Of a DNA stretch of 64,000 nucleotides, positions 29,385-40,800 are shown one piece after another. Position 1 is the stretch's first letter. The number at the start of each line of letters is the position of its first letter. Below the pieces are notes generated by a model, which searched no databases, was not told where the DNA came from, and saw only the letters and a list, made by a program, of their open reading frames with translations. The translations under genes and the position numbers were made by a program. This DNA is from Auriscalpium vulgare (taxonomy: Eukaryota; Basidiomycota; Agaricomycetes; Russulales; Auriscalpiaceae), in assembly GCA_019915015.1 (NCBI GenBank), contig JAHBBC010000044.1:1-64000 (forward strand), in the 5' to 3' direction.

Positions 29385-32300
29385 ATGGCGTCCTACAAAC
29401 GGTTCAAGTCTACCTCAAATTGTGTCCGAGAGTTCAACCCAGGCCTCCTATCGCAAGGCCAGGTCCCCTCGGTTCTAGGAAAGCGGAGAAATATGTTAGA
29501 ACTCGGACAAGAGAGGGCTGCAGAGCAGGAGGCTAGGCAGAGCCAGGCACCTCGTGTGTACTACCTTTTTACCGCTAAACATGCTATTCACTGCGCTGCT
29601 GTGCAGGTGTTACCGCCTTTCTACGCCAAGTGATTGTAGAAGCAGGGCTTGAGGTTGGGGAGATCCCGCAGGACCTGGATGACTATCTCCAGTCCTTGCC
29701 CAGCGCGCCAGCCGACGAAGATACCTCGGAGCTGTGGGTTGATGAAGTTGATGACGATGCCGCTACGCACGGTCTCAGCAACGCAGAGATCGCCATGAAT
29801 CGTGCTCGATTGCATGCGATCATCGGGTGCGTTCAATGCTCACTGTCCGATACCAACAACTCACTCCATACAGTCTTTACGGGGGCAGGGTTCGCGGACG
29901 CGATCGTCGCACTCGCATGGAGAGACGCAGGGCAGCGGACCACGCCGGAGCTCCTGGATGCATACGTTCACTGGACGTATGCCGGCGCCGATGCACGCAA
30001 CGAGGCTCGCAACGAGTCCAGCTCAAGCTCGTTCACGGTCCAAATGATTGGACTATCAGGTGTGTCTCCTTCTAAGCTTGCAATGTGCGATTCTAACCAT
30101 CCAACAGAGTACTCGGAGGCTATGGTGATTGAGCAAGGCCCCCATGAGCCTAACATCGCTCTCGCACGACACGGCCTTCTCAGGGCTGCACCTTACCTTC
30201 CCTCCCTTGCCTTTTCATTCGACCTGCTCGAGTTCTACCGGCACCTTCGACGCCGGCAGCCTACTTTCGGAATTCAGGCATTTGCCAAAGTTATCTGCGC
30301 TTTTCACAACGTAAGTACCGGCCCATTGTGCGTTGTTCTCTAGCTGATCAAGTATCGCAGCTTCTGTACTACCCGAAGCTCCAAGAAAAGCTATCGCGCG
30401 CCTTTGACGTCTACTTGGACATCCACAGGCGACTCCAGCACGTTACAGATGAAGCCCTTGGTCGAAATGCGCCAAACTGGCGCGCTCTCTTCGGCTGCCC
30501 GTGCTGCGGATTCAAGGTGTGTTACGATGGCTTCTTGAGTCAATTACTGGGATGCTCAGACAGAGCTCTAGCAACCCAACGAGCCGCTTCTTACCCCGGA
30601 CCGCCTACACGTGATGGACGGCAACAGCTCTCAGAAGCGACTTTGCGGGGCAGGTCGCTCTGACATGCGGGAGTTCAACAGCAGCTATTTTTTGTCCCCT
30701 GCGCAGGTGGACCAGTTTGCGAACGAAGTCGCTGGCAAGCGGCGCACGGCTCCGGAACCCGGGCCGCCGGTCCCCAACTCCGATGCCGACTTGGAGTCGG
30801 ACGGCCTGCCGACAAGCAACCTGCCCCAGTCAAAATGCACGGATGGCTGGCAGGCCGCGAATGCGACTTCAATGGGGAAGTCGGTCACGGAAGTATTTGA
30901 CCAGACTGGGGTTTTCCTGACGACGTGCCGGCACGGCATCGTCGAGTTCGTCACAGAGATGCTGCGAAGCGGAGAGCTGTGAGTGCTATCCTTTCCTCCT
31001 CCGTACAACGTTAACACCAGGCCGTGCAGCGCGAAGTATGCGCTCGCATCATTAGATGCAATTATGAAGACCTATGGCAGCGATCAGGCCGTTGGATACG
31101 ATATCGGGTGCTCTATGCACTCGACCGTCCAGTCAACGAGCCTGGCCTCCGAAGCCAACGCACGACGGCTTCATCTCATCGTCAACGCATTCCACGGGTA
31201 CGCGCACAATAGACGATGTCAACTCCTTTTCCACATCCTTTATCAGCTTGGGATGGGGATTGAAGACCTGGAAACTTGCGAACAGATTTTCTCCAGCCTC
31301 AACGGTGTCGCGCGGACTGTTCGCCACGCGTCGTACTTTCACTGGCAGCAATTTCTCGACCTTCATCTCCGTTGGTGGGACGAAGACCGACATGCGGAGC
31401 TAAGTACGTGACCTCCTTTGCATGCGCCGGCATTTTCTCATTTAGCTTCAGGCAGGTTTCTCTACAACAACTACCGACAGGCACTCTCCATGATATCTGA
31501 GTACAAGCGTGAGCTGGCCGTATTCACACAAATCACCGGCTTCAGCGCCCCCGACTTCGAGTGTTGGATCGTAGAGGAGCGGGACTATCTTGAGAAACTC
31601 CGGGAGGAGCCCGAGGAGGATATTCAGAAGATCTCGTACGTGGAGGCCTTGATCAACTTGGAGGCTGCAGAGTCCGTCTTTTTATTTCTTTCTCACTCTA
31701 CCGCTGTGCTGACTCTTGGGCAGGACGTCGTACGGTGGCATCACCACGGTTGACTTTCTCACCTACACGCCTGCGAACTTTGCAGCCGGCTACAATCCGT
31801 CGGTTCTACGGGCCGCGTCAGTGAAGGCGAAGGAACTCGAGCGTCGGAGCGCTCACCGAAAGCTCATTCTCGCCCAGAACGTCGTCGACGACTTGGAACG
31901 CCGCCTGGCCATCGAGGATCGATGGACCCCCGAGTCGCCCGAGTTCAAAACGGTGCGCGACTACATCGACAAACGCAAATTCATTCGAGCAGTTGAGGAG
32001 CTCGAGGGGCTCGTCGTACAGAGGCTTTTTGAGCTGGCAAAGTGGAACATCTCGGGGACTGGTAAGTTTTTCACGTTGGATTTGGCACGAGGCTGAACTT
32101 CACTCCTTCAGGCTATAAACTTTGCAAGCATATTTCACATGCAATAACGCGCCGATCAGGCGCCGTACGATCTGCAGTCGACCGCTACAACGAGCTTGCC
32201 CCGCTCCAGCATCCGCCGCGCCCAACCCTTCTCTACTCTGAAGTTGCTAGCTATAGCTGGCTCGCTGACTTCGATCTCTTGAAGGAATCGCGTGCCGACG

Positions 32301-32731
32301 TCCTGGACAGGCCATGGTCGAAGCCAGCCAACCGAGAGGCGTGCATGAAACACTTCAAGGTCCTGCGAGCGAAAGAGGAGCTCGTTCGGCTCAACGTCGA
32401 GGCCGCTCGACTGCACGCATGGGTAGATTCCGAAGACAAAGATCTCGCGGATCGGGCGCTGAATATCAAAGCTACGCAACCTTTTCTGGCGGCGCATATT
32501 GATCGACTTCGGGCTTTTCGTGCCCAGGTCAACGACTCGCACCGTCGCCTGCTCGGCCGCACGTACGCTCTCCAAGGCTACACCGGCCCGGTGCCTGACA
32601 TCAGCAATGCGGGCCGCGACGACGATGAGCAGGATGAAACCGATGGCGAGGCGGACGTTGAGGAGGACGAGGATATCAATGAGGAGGTCCTGAATCTTGG
32701 AGATGTAGTACATAGACTCTCAATTTTGTAG
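29385..32731 (+). CDS. KDZ transposase 1 (CxC1-like)
   Basis: Multi-exon gene; transposase of the Kyakuja-Dileera-Zisupton class. After MASYKRFKSTSNCVREFNPG comes an acidic N-terminal part. HNLLYYPKLQEKLSRAFDVYLDI and NWRALFGCPCCGFK (a Cys pair) lead to the first catalytic Asp in LHVMDGNSSQKRL. The core continues TGVFLTTCRHGIVEFVTEMLRSGELAKYALA, then VGYDIGCSMHSTV (second Asp), NAFHGYAHNRRCQLLFHILYQLGMGIEDLETCEQIFSSLNGVARTVRH (Glu region). The C-terminal part includes TSYGGITTVDFLTYTPANF, GTGYKLCKHISHAITRRSGAVRSAVDRYNELAP and SYSWLADFDLLKESRADVL, ending in an acidic tail. Introns include about 30060-30107, 30313-30359, 30517-30569, 30979-31028, 31406-31451, 31675-31723 and 32062-32111. All are intact, with no internal stop, so it could be active. 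The GYDIGC and NAFHGYAHN motifs are KDZ signatures. Confidence 0.88.
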
Positions 32732-32868
32732 AGCTAGGTATGAATGTATACTTTGCAAAGTCACGGCATTCTCGTGCCGAGTGATCAACGAACTCTTCGC
32801 TTATCACTGCGACAACCTGCACCCGCGCGACAACCTCCACCCTCCTCCACAACGCCTCCGGCTTCCAG

Positions 32869-34435
32869 ATGCAGCTCGACCATGTCATCGACATCGACCT
32901 CGAGGACGTCTTGATTGAGAAGTCGATTAGCCCGGAGGACGATCTGTTGGAGCTGATCGCCTCCATCGATCTATCTGGTGAGAGCATCAACTGTGTTTGG
33001 GGCCTTTCGTGCTCACCAAAGTAGACTTGGAGCCAGTTCGTGCTGAAGAGCGACCTTCGAGCCATCCGCAGAAGAACGGTCATAACTACCGCGTCCGGGA
33101 GGCAGGGCAGGTGAAAGTCGTCGGCCCATGGTGCGTGGCTGTTGGCTCTCTCAGAGCATCGCAGGCTGACCGAAATCTAACTACAGGTATGATGCAGCCG
33201 CTCTGACGCAGGGTGTCCCCGGCACCGCTGTGAAAGCATTCAAGGCAGCAGCACCGAGCTTGGCCAACTTGCAGCGAAGCACCGCGGGCCGGGCAGCGAG
33301 CGCGACTGAGCGCGCCAAGACAAAGGACGACCGCGACGAGGAGCAGTTGGGCTACATTGTATGCCAGGGCTTTATCCCTGGCATCTACTCCGACCGGTGA
33401 GCAGAGTCGCTTCCTTCCCTTTCTTCGACTCATCATAGCTCTGCACAGGCAGGCAAAGGAGGTGCAAGTCATCGCGCTAGGGGCATCGTCATATCAGAAG
33501 GCACCGCAATGGGCATTAGCGGACAAGATGCGTGAAGCCTATCGCCAACGCCTTGTTGCTGCCCTAGGCTCGAGCAGCGCGGAGGAGGTACGTCGACGAG
33601 CGCTCCCACGAATGCACGAAGACCGCTTAATACCGTCCACAGAGGCACGGTCTACTTGAACGGCTGGACTATGAGCTGGTCCCATCGGAGAAGAAGTGCG
33701 TGGTGTTACGTGGCTTTGTGCCCGGGTTGTATACGCGGTATGGCTTCCCTCTGCGCTGCCCGTACCTTGCTGAAGCCGCCATCTATTGCAGGAAAGAGGC
33801 CCTTGAGCAAACGGCCTCCTTCAAATCCTCTGCATGGACCGAGTACACGACAAGCTTCGAGGCCGCAGATCACTTCCGGAAGGCCTTGAAGGACGGCAAG
33901 GTGGCCCCGCTTGGGGAGGCCTGCGCTGCCGATGTGCGCCCACCCCTCCACCCCCCCCGCGTTACTGACCTGACGCTGTACGCACAGTGCCGGCACCTCT
34001 TCCTTTCGGCCGCAAACATCCCCGGTGGGCCACAAGGGCCTCAAGCCGCCCTACCCCGCACTCAGCCACCCAAGGCCGAGCCCTCCAGCCGCGTCAACGA
34101 CGGACCCAAGCCCGGCCCCTCCAGCTGCACGGAAGGCGGCACAGCTGACTATCCGCTCGGCGATGCAGATCCGCGCCGCATAGGGCCGTGGTACGTCGTC
34201 TTCGTGGGTCGACATCCCGGAATATACGGCAGCTGGTAAGCCCGCCAGGCCCTTGTTTGACTCGGACGAATGCTTAACAGAATTAAGGCCGGAGGCGGAA
34301 GAGCAAGTGATTCGTGTGAGCTGTGCCGTGCACGTCAGCTACGCCAAGTTGTCCACGGCTCGCTCTGCATTCAGAGCCGCGCGAGCAGAAGGGAGGGTCC
34401 GCCGCCACGACCTGCCGTCGCAGCGACGCCGTTAG
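32869..34435 (+). CDS. Protein with four viroplasmin/RNase H1-N-type domains
   Basis: Multi-exon gene. The N-terminus is short and acidic (MQLDHVIDIDLEDVLIEKS). Then four degenerate copies of the RNase H1 N-terminal (viroplasmin) fold can be read. (1) YRVREAGQVKVVGPWYDAAALTQGVPGTAVKAFKA. (2) GYIVCQGFIPGIYSDRQAKEVQVIALGASSYQKAPQWALA. (3) CVVLRGFVPGLYTRYG... with SFKSSAWTEYTTSFEAADHF. (4) WYVVFVGRHPGIYGSWPEAEEQVIRVSCAVHVSYAKLSTARSAF. The pattern (Y/V)-x-V-x-x-G-x-x-PG(I/L)Y followed by an aromatic-x-x-F/Y-x-(S/T) segment is the domain's signature. In RNase H1 this module binds RNA-DNA hybrids and dsRNA. No RNase H catalytic domain is present. Introns include 32978-33012 or nearby, 33123-33186, 33397-33449, 33587-33642. 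It is transcribed in the same direction as all other element 1 genes. Function in transposition is unknown. Confidence 0.72.
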
Positions 34436-34861
34436 ATAGCTCGTTATCTCCTGTACCCTATACTACCATGATGAAATATGACGATGTTGTAATGCTCTTC
34501 ACATGGGAAATCGTCTGAGAGAAGCTGCTTGGTTTTGGTATGGGTCTGAGATTTTACATCGAAGAGGGTTTCTGCGGCCGCGTTGCGGTGAGGCGTGTAC
34601 AGTGCTTTTGTTGCCTCGCGTTCACAATCTCGGACTTGTGTCTTCTGCCCCAAACATGCAAACAATGTGAGTATATTTTCGAGCTCGGGCTATCTCTGGC
34701 CTGCGAATACACTAAGTACTATACTCTTACGCTTCGTTGCCGTCTCAAAATTGGCTGAATGCCATTCTCCAGACTTGAAACACGTGACACATCTCCTTGT
34801 TGCTGCGGAGCAGGAGACGCGGCCTCACTCCTCTCCTCGAGCCTGCACTGTTCCATTTGCC
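34436..34861. other. Spacer inside element 1
   Basis: Between the viroplasmin and HRR genes. No exon recognised; likely 3' flank plus promoter. Confidence 0.45.
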
Positions 34862-35541
34862 ATGAGCGACCGTGCCGAAAACCGAAGGACCACTCAAAAG
34901 GATTTCTACAACAGGTATGTGCTTCATGTTTGCGTCCATCTATCACTGATTTGATATCTACAGGAATAAGGAGAAGCTACTGGAGCAGAAAAGGAAGCGG
35001 TACTTCCTTCGCAAAGGCCGTCAAAAGCTGTCGCAGTGCGACAGGGCGGCGAGGCATGGGGCTCGTTATGCTGTGTTGGCAGGACTACAGAGGTGCGCCG
35101 TTGGCTTCTCCCACTGAGTATCGTACGCTACTCACACGCGCGCCGGCACCGCACAGCTCGTACTCCAGCCCAATCGCATGGGTGCGTCGCTCTTCCCCCA
35201 CTCCTGATCCCAAAGTCAGCCTGGAGACCGCTGGCGAGGAGCGGGAGGCGCTCTATCGGTGTCTGCAACTCATGCAGGCCCTTCGGGAGCAGGGCACCAA
35301 CACCTAGCTCAAGCACCAGGCTGAGGACATGGAGGAGCATCTCGAGACAGCGCTTTGGCATGCAGCTGCCTTCCGTGACGCTGAGGGCCATCGGCGAGAT
35401 GAGGACTTCAAGGAACTCTTGCACATTCATCGCCGCCGGGTCGCGGGCTTCCACCAGCTCGCAGATCTCTTTCGACAAGGAGAAGGCACATTTCTCGCGG
35501 CTCGACAAGACCGCGTTGTCATTTTCGATGGCTTTCGGTGA
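34862..35541 (+). CDS. Small basic HRR-motif protein 1 (KDZ accessory, in-frame stop)
   Basis: Exon 1 (34862 to about 34915) gives MSDRAENRRTTQKDFYNR; exon 2 from about 34964 gives NKEKLLEQKRKRYFLRKGRQKLSQCDRAARHGARYAVLAGLQ, a strongly basic stretch. The C-terminal part reads MEEHLETALWHAAAFRDAEGHRRDEDFKELLHIHRRRVAGFHQLADLFRQGEGTFLAARQDRVVIFDGFR (given in full frame order). The motif H-x-RR-x-(V/I)AG-(F/I/L)HQ is shared with two other genes in this window, at 51112 and 59971. An in-frame TAG at 35305-35307 separates the middle from the HRR part, and no canonical intron that keeps the frame removes it, so this copy may be inactive. Family not recognised. Confidence 0.55.
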
Positions 35542-36186
35542 GTCGCCTCCCATCTCCACCTGTTGTTCGGCTTGAACCTGTTGCTCACCAAAGGCTGCAG
35601 GGTAAATTGCTCGCATTTCCGGCAGATATATGGATGGTAGTCGGTGGTATATATGTGTATAGCTGCTGGATATGCGCCATGGGATATGGATGTACGTAGA
35701 TTATCTGCGTGAGAATGCAAAGCGTCGTGCCCAAGCCCTTTGGTGCATGCCTAAGCCTCCGAGCCAACGCATCGGTTCCCCGGCACGCTGCGGCCACAGC
35801 CACAGACGCGTCTATTGTTGATTACGCGTGACCGCCGCCGGCCACAACTCACGCGCGTTTAAGACAGACACCGCCGCTGGACCTCTACCTCTCCACCTCT
35901 TCCTCTTCCTCTTCCTCTACCAACCTCTGCCCCGCGCGTCACGCGTCAAGGCTAAGCTAGCGAAGCGAGACCTCCTTGCTTTAGGTCAACCTCTGGTCTA
36001 CTAGGTGAGTGTGCGCTCAGCTGCCGTACCTTTTACCGTACCTTCTGCCCCGCCGCCACGGACGTTTCTCGCCCAGGAACTGGCGAGCGGCGGGGGCTTT
36101 TTTTATACGCGTCTTTTCTCTCTTTCTTTATCATCTTCGGTTGCTGTCATGCCCTGCTAACTCCGTTTGCGTGCAAGGCTCTGGTC
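35542..36186. promoter_or_regulatory. Spacer and promoter of the TET/JBP gene
   Basis: No coding exon recognised. Contains a long pyrimidine tract (about 35880-35930, repeated CTTCCTCTTCCTC), typical of strong fungal promoters, and TTTTTATACGCG at about 36098, roughly 90 bases before the start codon. Confidence 0.5.
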
Positions 36187-37964
36187 ATGAAGGTAAGTCT
36201 ACCTAAGCTGGCATGCGTGGCTTTGCGCTGACTTCTAACCGCTCTAGACGCGTTCTGGCATCACCTTTGATGCCTTCGGGGCAGCAACAGCTCTGCGGAC
36301 CGACCTGCTCTACGGCGCGCTGCTGAAGAGGGCCGTCGAAATGGAGGACCAGTTGGCCGCCGCCGCCAACTTTGCAGCCGCGCATCGTGAGGAAGCCGAG
36401 GCGCCCGCCTGGTCTCCTACCTCTCTCGCCTCTCTCGACAGCTCGCCGCTCACCAGCCTAGCCACCACGGCCTCCTCAACCCCGCGTTGCGATTCCAGCC
36501 AACCCCTCGACCTCACCGCCCTAGACGAGAAGCTCATCGCTGCCGCGGCCTCCACCCACGTCCCACCGCCGGCTTCCAAGAAAAAGAGGGCGAGGAAAGC
36601 CAAGACGGAGGAGCAAAAGGCGGCTTGGAAGGTCAAGTCGAAAGCAGCGCGCAAGGCCCGCAGGCAGCGACAGGGCGAGGAGAATTCGCAGTGCAGAGCC
36701 AAGAGCAGGGGCACGGTGCAGGGATCCGTGACGTCTAACGTTGCGTTTCGGCGATTTGTCGAGCCCTCGCGCATCAAGCCCCAGCTCATCTTCGATGCAG
36801 GCGACATCCCCGCCACGAAGCAGGGCGGATGGAGCGTGCGTTCCCTGCACACTTGGGCAAAGGTTGCCTGGGCCTCCGACGAGCTGGATGAGAAAGGCTT
36901 TCAAGCCTTCGAATGGGACGGAAGGTGCGTGGCGGTCCCTCACTGGTGAGCGACGGCTAACAGGCCAACAGGACCCCCTACGTGATCCTGGACCACGAGG
37001 AGAGGATCATCGCGGTTCTGGTGGGTCGACCGGTCGAGTCCGATCAGCGCAAGCAAGAGGATCGCTGGGAGGCCGCCGCGGAGCGCGCTGCCAATTTATT
37101 CGAGGCAGTCCGGGCCTCCGACCCCGAGGTGTTCCCTCCACCGGTCGAGCACCGTCGCGGCGTGTACTCCTGCGTCAACGTGGGGATATCTCACGGCGGC
37201 GGCTCAAAGGTGCGTTCTTCTCACCGTCGTGGCAGCGGCCACTGACTCGATAACCAGGCGCCACACAACGCTAGCCTCGGCAGCCCCAGCAGGGCAGCGC
37301 TGGTGCAGCTTCTGCTTGATGATTTGGACGTCCAGCGGCTGGCCGGCTTCGCTAGCGGTGAGTTTTACTTCATTGTCTTCGTTGCTTAACGCTGATCAGC
37401 CCCTCAGGCGCGCTTGCCGCCTATTACCCCAAGGCCTACCAAGACATGTGCGAGGCTCTCGCCTGCCTCTACGAACGCCAGCCCGAGCTCTCGTCAAACT
37501 TCCGCAACAGCGCGTACCCGATGGCGACGTTCAACCTTGGGCCCGAAACCGTAACGTTCGAACACAACGATTGCAAAAACTATCCTAGCTTGCCCTGCGC
37601 CATCACAGCCCTCGGATGGTTCAACCCAGACAAGGGCGGCCAGCTCTACCTCCGCGACCTTCGCCTCAAAATTCGTTTCCCCTCGGGCTCAACCATCTTG
37701 CTTCCCTCCGCCGGCCTGCGCCACGGCAACTCCGCCATCCAAGATGGCGAGCGGCGGTACTCCATGACGCAGTATTGTCCGGGGGAGCTGATGCGATGGG
37801 TTCGGCACGGGTTCCGGCCTGCGGGCAGCCTTTTGAAAGCCGAGCGGGAACGCGTCGACTCCGGCCGGTGGGCGGCGCAGCTGGGCCGCCTGTCAAAACT
37901 GTCCGAACTTGCAGGCGACCGTCTCAAGCTGAAGGAGTGGGAGATGCGGGCGGCGAAAGCGTAG
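36187..37964 (+). CDS. TET/JBP-family 2-oxoglutarate/Fe(II) dioxygenase
   Basis: Predicted oxidase of 5-methylcytosine or a related DNA/RNA base. The first coding exon is 6 nt (ATGAAG, 36187-36192); exon 2 starts at 36248. The N-terminal half has a disordered, lysine/arginine-rich nuclear-type region (KKKRARKAKTEEQKAAWKVKSK). The core includes SVRSLHTWAKVAWASDELDEKGFQAF, TPYVILDHEERIIAVLVGRP and YSCVNVGISHGGGS. The oxygenase double-stranded beta-helix follows: NSAYPMATFNLGPETVTFEHNDCKN (HxD iron ligands H-N-D), LPCAITALGWFNPDKGGQLYLRDLRLKIRFPSGSTILLPSAGLRHGNSAI (distal His), and GERRYSMTQY (2-oxoglutarate Arg). All key residues are present and the frame is open, so activity is plausible. Association of TET/JBP genes with KDZ transposons is known in basidiomycetes. 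Confidence 0.88.
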
Positions 37965-38248
37965 TGATAGCAGAGACATGTTTAAAGGTTAGACCTGAAT
38001 CATACGATTGTTTTATTCCCCTCGGCGCACTGACCCCGTCCATTGCCCCGGCGCCGGCCCGCCATACTTATTAAGGTGAGCTCGATCGTGTCGGTCACGT
38101 TGCTCGATCGCAACGCGTTGAATCTAGATGATTGTTTGGTTTATTCTGCCAAATAACGGGTAATTTACTGAAGACCCCAGGGCCCTGAGGATGAGAGCTG
38201 CGCCTTCCCCTCCCTTGTACCCGCCTGCACTTACGACCTCCCTTCCCC

Positions 38249-39991
38249 ATGTCGTCGAACCGCAAAAGCAAGAAGCAGAAGAGCGGCAAGAAAAATACTA
38301 GCCAGAGGGCCCCGGTCGCAACCTCGTCCTTGAAGCAACGCCGTCGCGACAAGGCGTTCAAGCTGCAACACGACATCTCAGCGGCCCAGCAGATGATCCT
38401 TGAGCAGGCAAAGAAGATCGCCAAGAACCATGGAAGGTAAGCCCTGGGCCCACAGCTCAGACGTCCTCGCAATGCTGACCGGAGCTTCTGACCCAGGTCC
38501 ATACCTTGGGTTACGAGTCGTCTGCTCCTCGGTGGCAAGCTCCTTCGTAGCAGGCGTTCGGTAAACGCCTGGACCGTTCACCTCACAAAAAGCCTGGCTA
38601 ACATCAACTCAAGTAAGCTTCACCAGCTCTGCAGAAGTGACGACCGTCGCTCACCTAACCTGCCAGAGCGGAAGGCGGGTGACCGCATCAAAATGTCGTC
38701 TATCCCTGCGGATACGATGGAGGAAATCAAAGAAACGTACCACGACCTCGACGAGAAGGAGCTCGAGGCTCTTCGGGAGGAGGGCGCTGCCGCTCGGAAG
38801 GAGAAGGCGACCGCCGGCCGCACCTCAGAGATCGGTCGCCAGAAAGATTTTGACGCGACTTTCAATAATCTCATTCAGGAGGTAAGTGCCCTCCTGTCCG
38901 CTGCCGACAGTGCGCTGATCATCCATCAAATAGGCCGTCGCCGTGCAAGAGCGAACGCGTTGCGAGATCCTGATACTCGCCGTTCGCGGAGACACAATGC
39001 ACACAGCCGAGCCGATGCTGTACGCTAGCCCGAAGGCGAAATCTTGGATCTCGTGGAAGTTCAAACTTTCCTTGTCGGACATGGGGCTTCACCTTGAGGC
39101 GTTCGTCGTGGGCAATCTTGCTGAAGGTGAGAGCATCTCCCTCCTCTAAAGCGTGAACATCTTCTGACCTTGCCAACGTCACCCAGGGGAATTTACCATA
39201 GTTGGGAAGAAGATCAACGATCACGTCGCCTGGGTCCGAGAGAGGCTGGGCTCAAGCCTTCGTACGTCGCCCTTCCGTTCCACAGCTACAACGGCAGGCA
39301 GCTGACACGTCCCGCAGTTTCGTTTCTCCAAGAAGCCCGACTTATCAAGCCGGGGGAGAAGTTGAAGATGGCGTACAAGAACTACAACGACGCAATAGTC
39401 AAGCGCTTCGGTGTCGTCCTTCATGGATGGCCGCTTGAAGGCGAGCTGCAAGATGCGGCCAAGCTCGCCCGCCCCAACCTGAACAAGGTTATTGAAGCCC
39501 TCAAGGACGGAAGCTGCCATTGGAAGCGGCTGACGGCGGAGGAGCTGCGCGTCCGTCGCGCCGCTCTCGTCGTGCCTGCCGCTGTCGCCGCCTCCGACTT
39601 TACAGGGAGCCGCAGCGACGCCAACCTGACCCCAGCCGCCTCGGGCTCTGCTTCTCCTGCAGCCCTCTTCACCGACTACCTCCCTCCGCCCACTCCAGCC
39701 GAGGCCGCCGCGATGGAGGCGCTCGCGAACATGGGCTTCAACATCAACGGCCCGACGTCCCTCAGCCTCGACGGCACGTTCGCAGCCAACGACGCGTCGT
39801 TCACCCCGGGCACGTCGCATGGCCCATCCACTACAGTCACTCCGTACGGGGCGACCCCTTCGCTGCTCGACGACGACGCGACGACGACCAACGCCGGGGG
39901 CATCGCGTGGGCGCCGGCAGCCTCGTTCACCCCGCCCCCCAGCGATCCCTCTTTGTATATCCCCCCTCTGACGTGGACCAACTCTGCGTAG
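38249..39991 (+). CDS. HMG-box-like protein of KDZ element
   Basis: Multi-exon gene. The lysine-rich N-terminus (MSSNRKSKKQKSGKKNTSQR) is followed by LKQRRRDKAFKLQHDISAAQQMILEQAKKIAKNHG. A region shaped like a diverged HMG box comes next: SVNAWTVHLTKSLANINS, KAGDRIKMSSIPADTMEEIKETYHDLDEKELEALREEGAAARKEK. Then FNNLIQEAVAVQERTRCEILILAVRGDT, a globular part with SWISWKFKLSLSDMGLHLEAFVVGNLAE, and a C-terminal motif VVLHGWPLEGELQDAAKLARPNLNKVIEALKDGSCHWKRLTAEEL. The tail is low-complexity (Ala/Thr/Pro). It follows the TET/JBP gene by 284 bases in the same direction. HMG-like proteins are candidates for DNA binding; the match is by pattern only and should be tested by profile search. Exon borders after 39120 are approximate. 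Confidence 0.62.
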
Positions 39992-40124
39992 ATGACATAC
40001 CATGTTTATACGTTTGTCATAGTTAGGGTAGACTCAGTTTCTTTTCAATTAAAGGATCTATATTGCATCTACTAGTAAGGGCTAGATGCTATCTACCATG
40101 TGAGGAATATCAACAGGGGAACAA

Positions 40125-40491
40125 CACCAATGAGTCCGCGTCGTCAGTACGATTCCAACGGTATGCGTATGTCTATGGTAGGGGACGGGGGAGGGGGAGA
40201 ACTCGTCGTCGTCGTCGGGGACAGCGAGCTCGACGTCAGGGACGACGAGCGGGCGTTGCCGGCGGCAGCGGGCGTCCGGAGATCGGGATGGGGGGCCGTG
40301 CCGGGATGCCGCGCGGGGCGGGAACGCGGGTGGGAGATTGTGGATCTCATCAGCCGACGTTTCCCGATTAGGAGCGCCCCAGTGGGGACCGCGGTGCGGC
40401 ACTGAAAACAAGCTAAGTGAGGCTACTTAGCTTCGAGACACCCCCCACCTTCTACTAGCTTACTAGCTCCGCTTATAGGTACTACCAGGTG
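40125..40491 (-). repeat. Right terminal inverted repeat of element 1
   Basis: Uninterrupted 367-bp TIR; reverse complement begins CACCTGGTAG and ends GACTCATTGGTG, matching the left end. Followed by the target duplication AAGTGAAC at 40492-40499. Confidence 0.95.
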
Positions 40492-40499
40492 AAGTGAAC

Positions 40500-40800
40500 G
40501 GGACCCCAGTAGTGAACTTCTCGAATCCTAATCCTGCTACGCTAGGCCTAGCTCTGAAAATATTCATACATGATTTGAGTGCTATATTTTACCCTCTCAA
40601 ATATTCTGAGTGCTGCATGCCACGGAGAAAGGGCTCTGTGGAGGATATCACTGGGACCAGGAGCTGTTTCGGAGCTCGATGGCTGAGTGCCGAATGTTTG
40701 AGGGGTCTATAAATCACGAAACTTTCATAGAAGATGTAATGCAATATAATTGACATATAAACGATTTCTCCGGGAGCGACTGGGGAGGACAACGTAGTGT
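40500..40800. other. Host or older repeat sequence between element 1 and the LTR element
   Basis: AT-richer sequence with no recognised gene. Ends with AGTGT (40796-40800), the 5' target duplication of the LTR element. Confidence 0.45.

Larger units (their letters stand above)
28498..40491 (+). mobile_element. KDZ element 1, complete 12-kb DNA transposon
   Basis: Borders are exact. The 8-bp target duplication AAGTGAAC stands at 28490-28497 and again at 40492-40499. Directly inside are inverted repeats beginning CACCTGGTAGTACCTATAAG on both ends. The TIR is about 367 bp on the right (40125-40491) and the same on the left (28498-29131) except for a 266-bp MITE inserted in it. Cargo, all plus strand: KDZ transposase (29385), multi-viroplasmin protein (32869), small basic HRR protein (34862), TET/JBP dioxygenase (36187) and HMG-like protein (38249). 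An 8-bp duplication and a KDZ transposase agree with each other. The perfect duplication and nearly identical TIRs suggest a recent insertion; most genes are open, the HRR gene has an in-frame stop. Confidence 0.95.

Noticed and set aside
35259..35307. A 49-nt intron that would remove the in-frame stop of HRR gene 1
   Set aside because: Its length shifts the frame away from the conserved HRR core, and the donor GTGTCT is weak.
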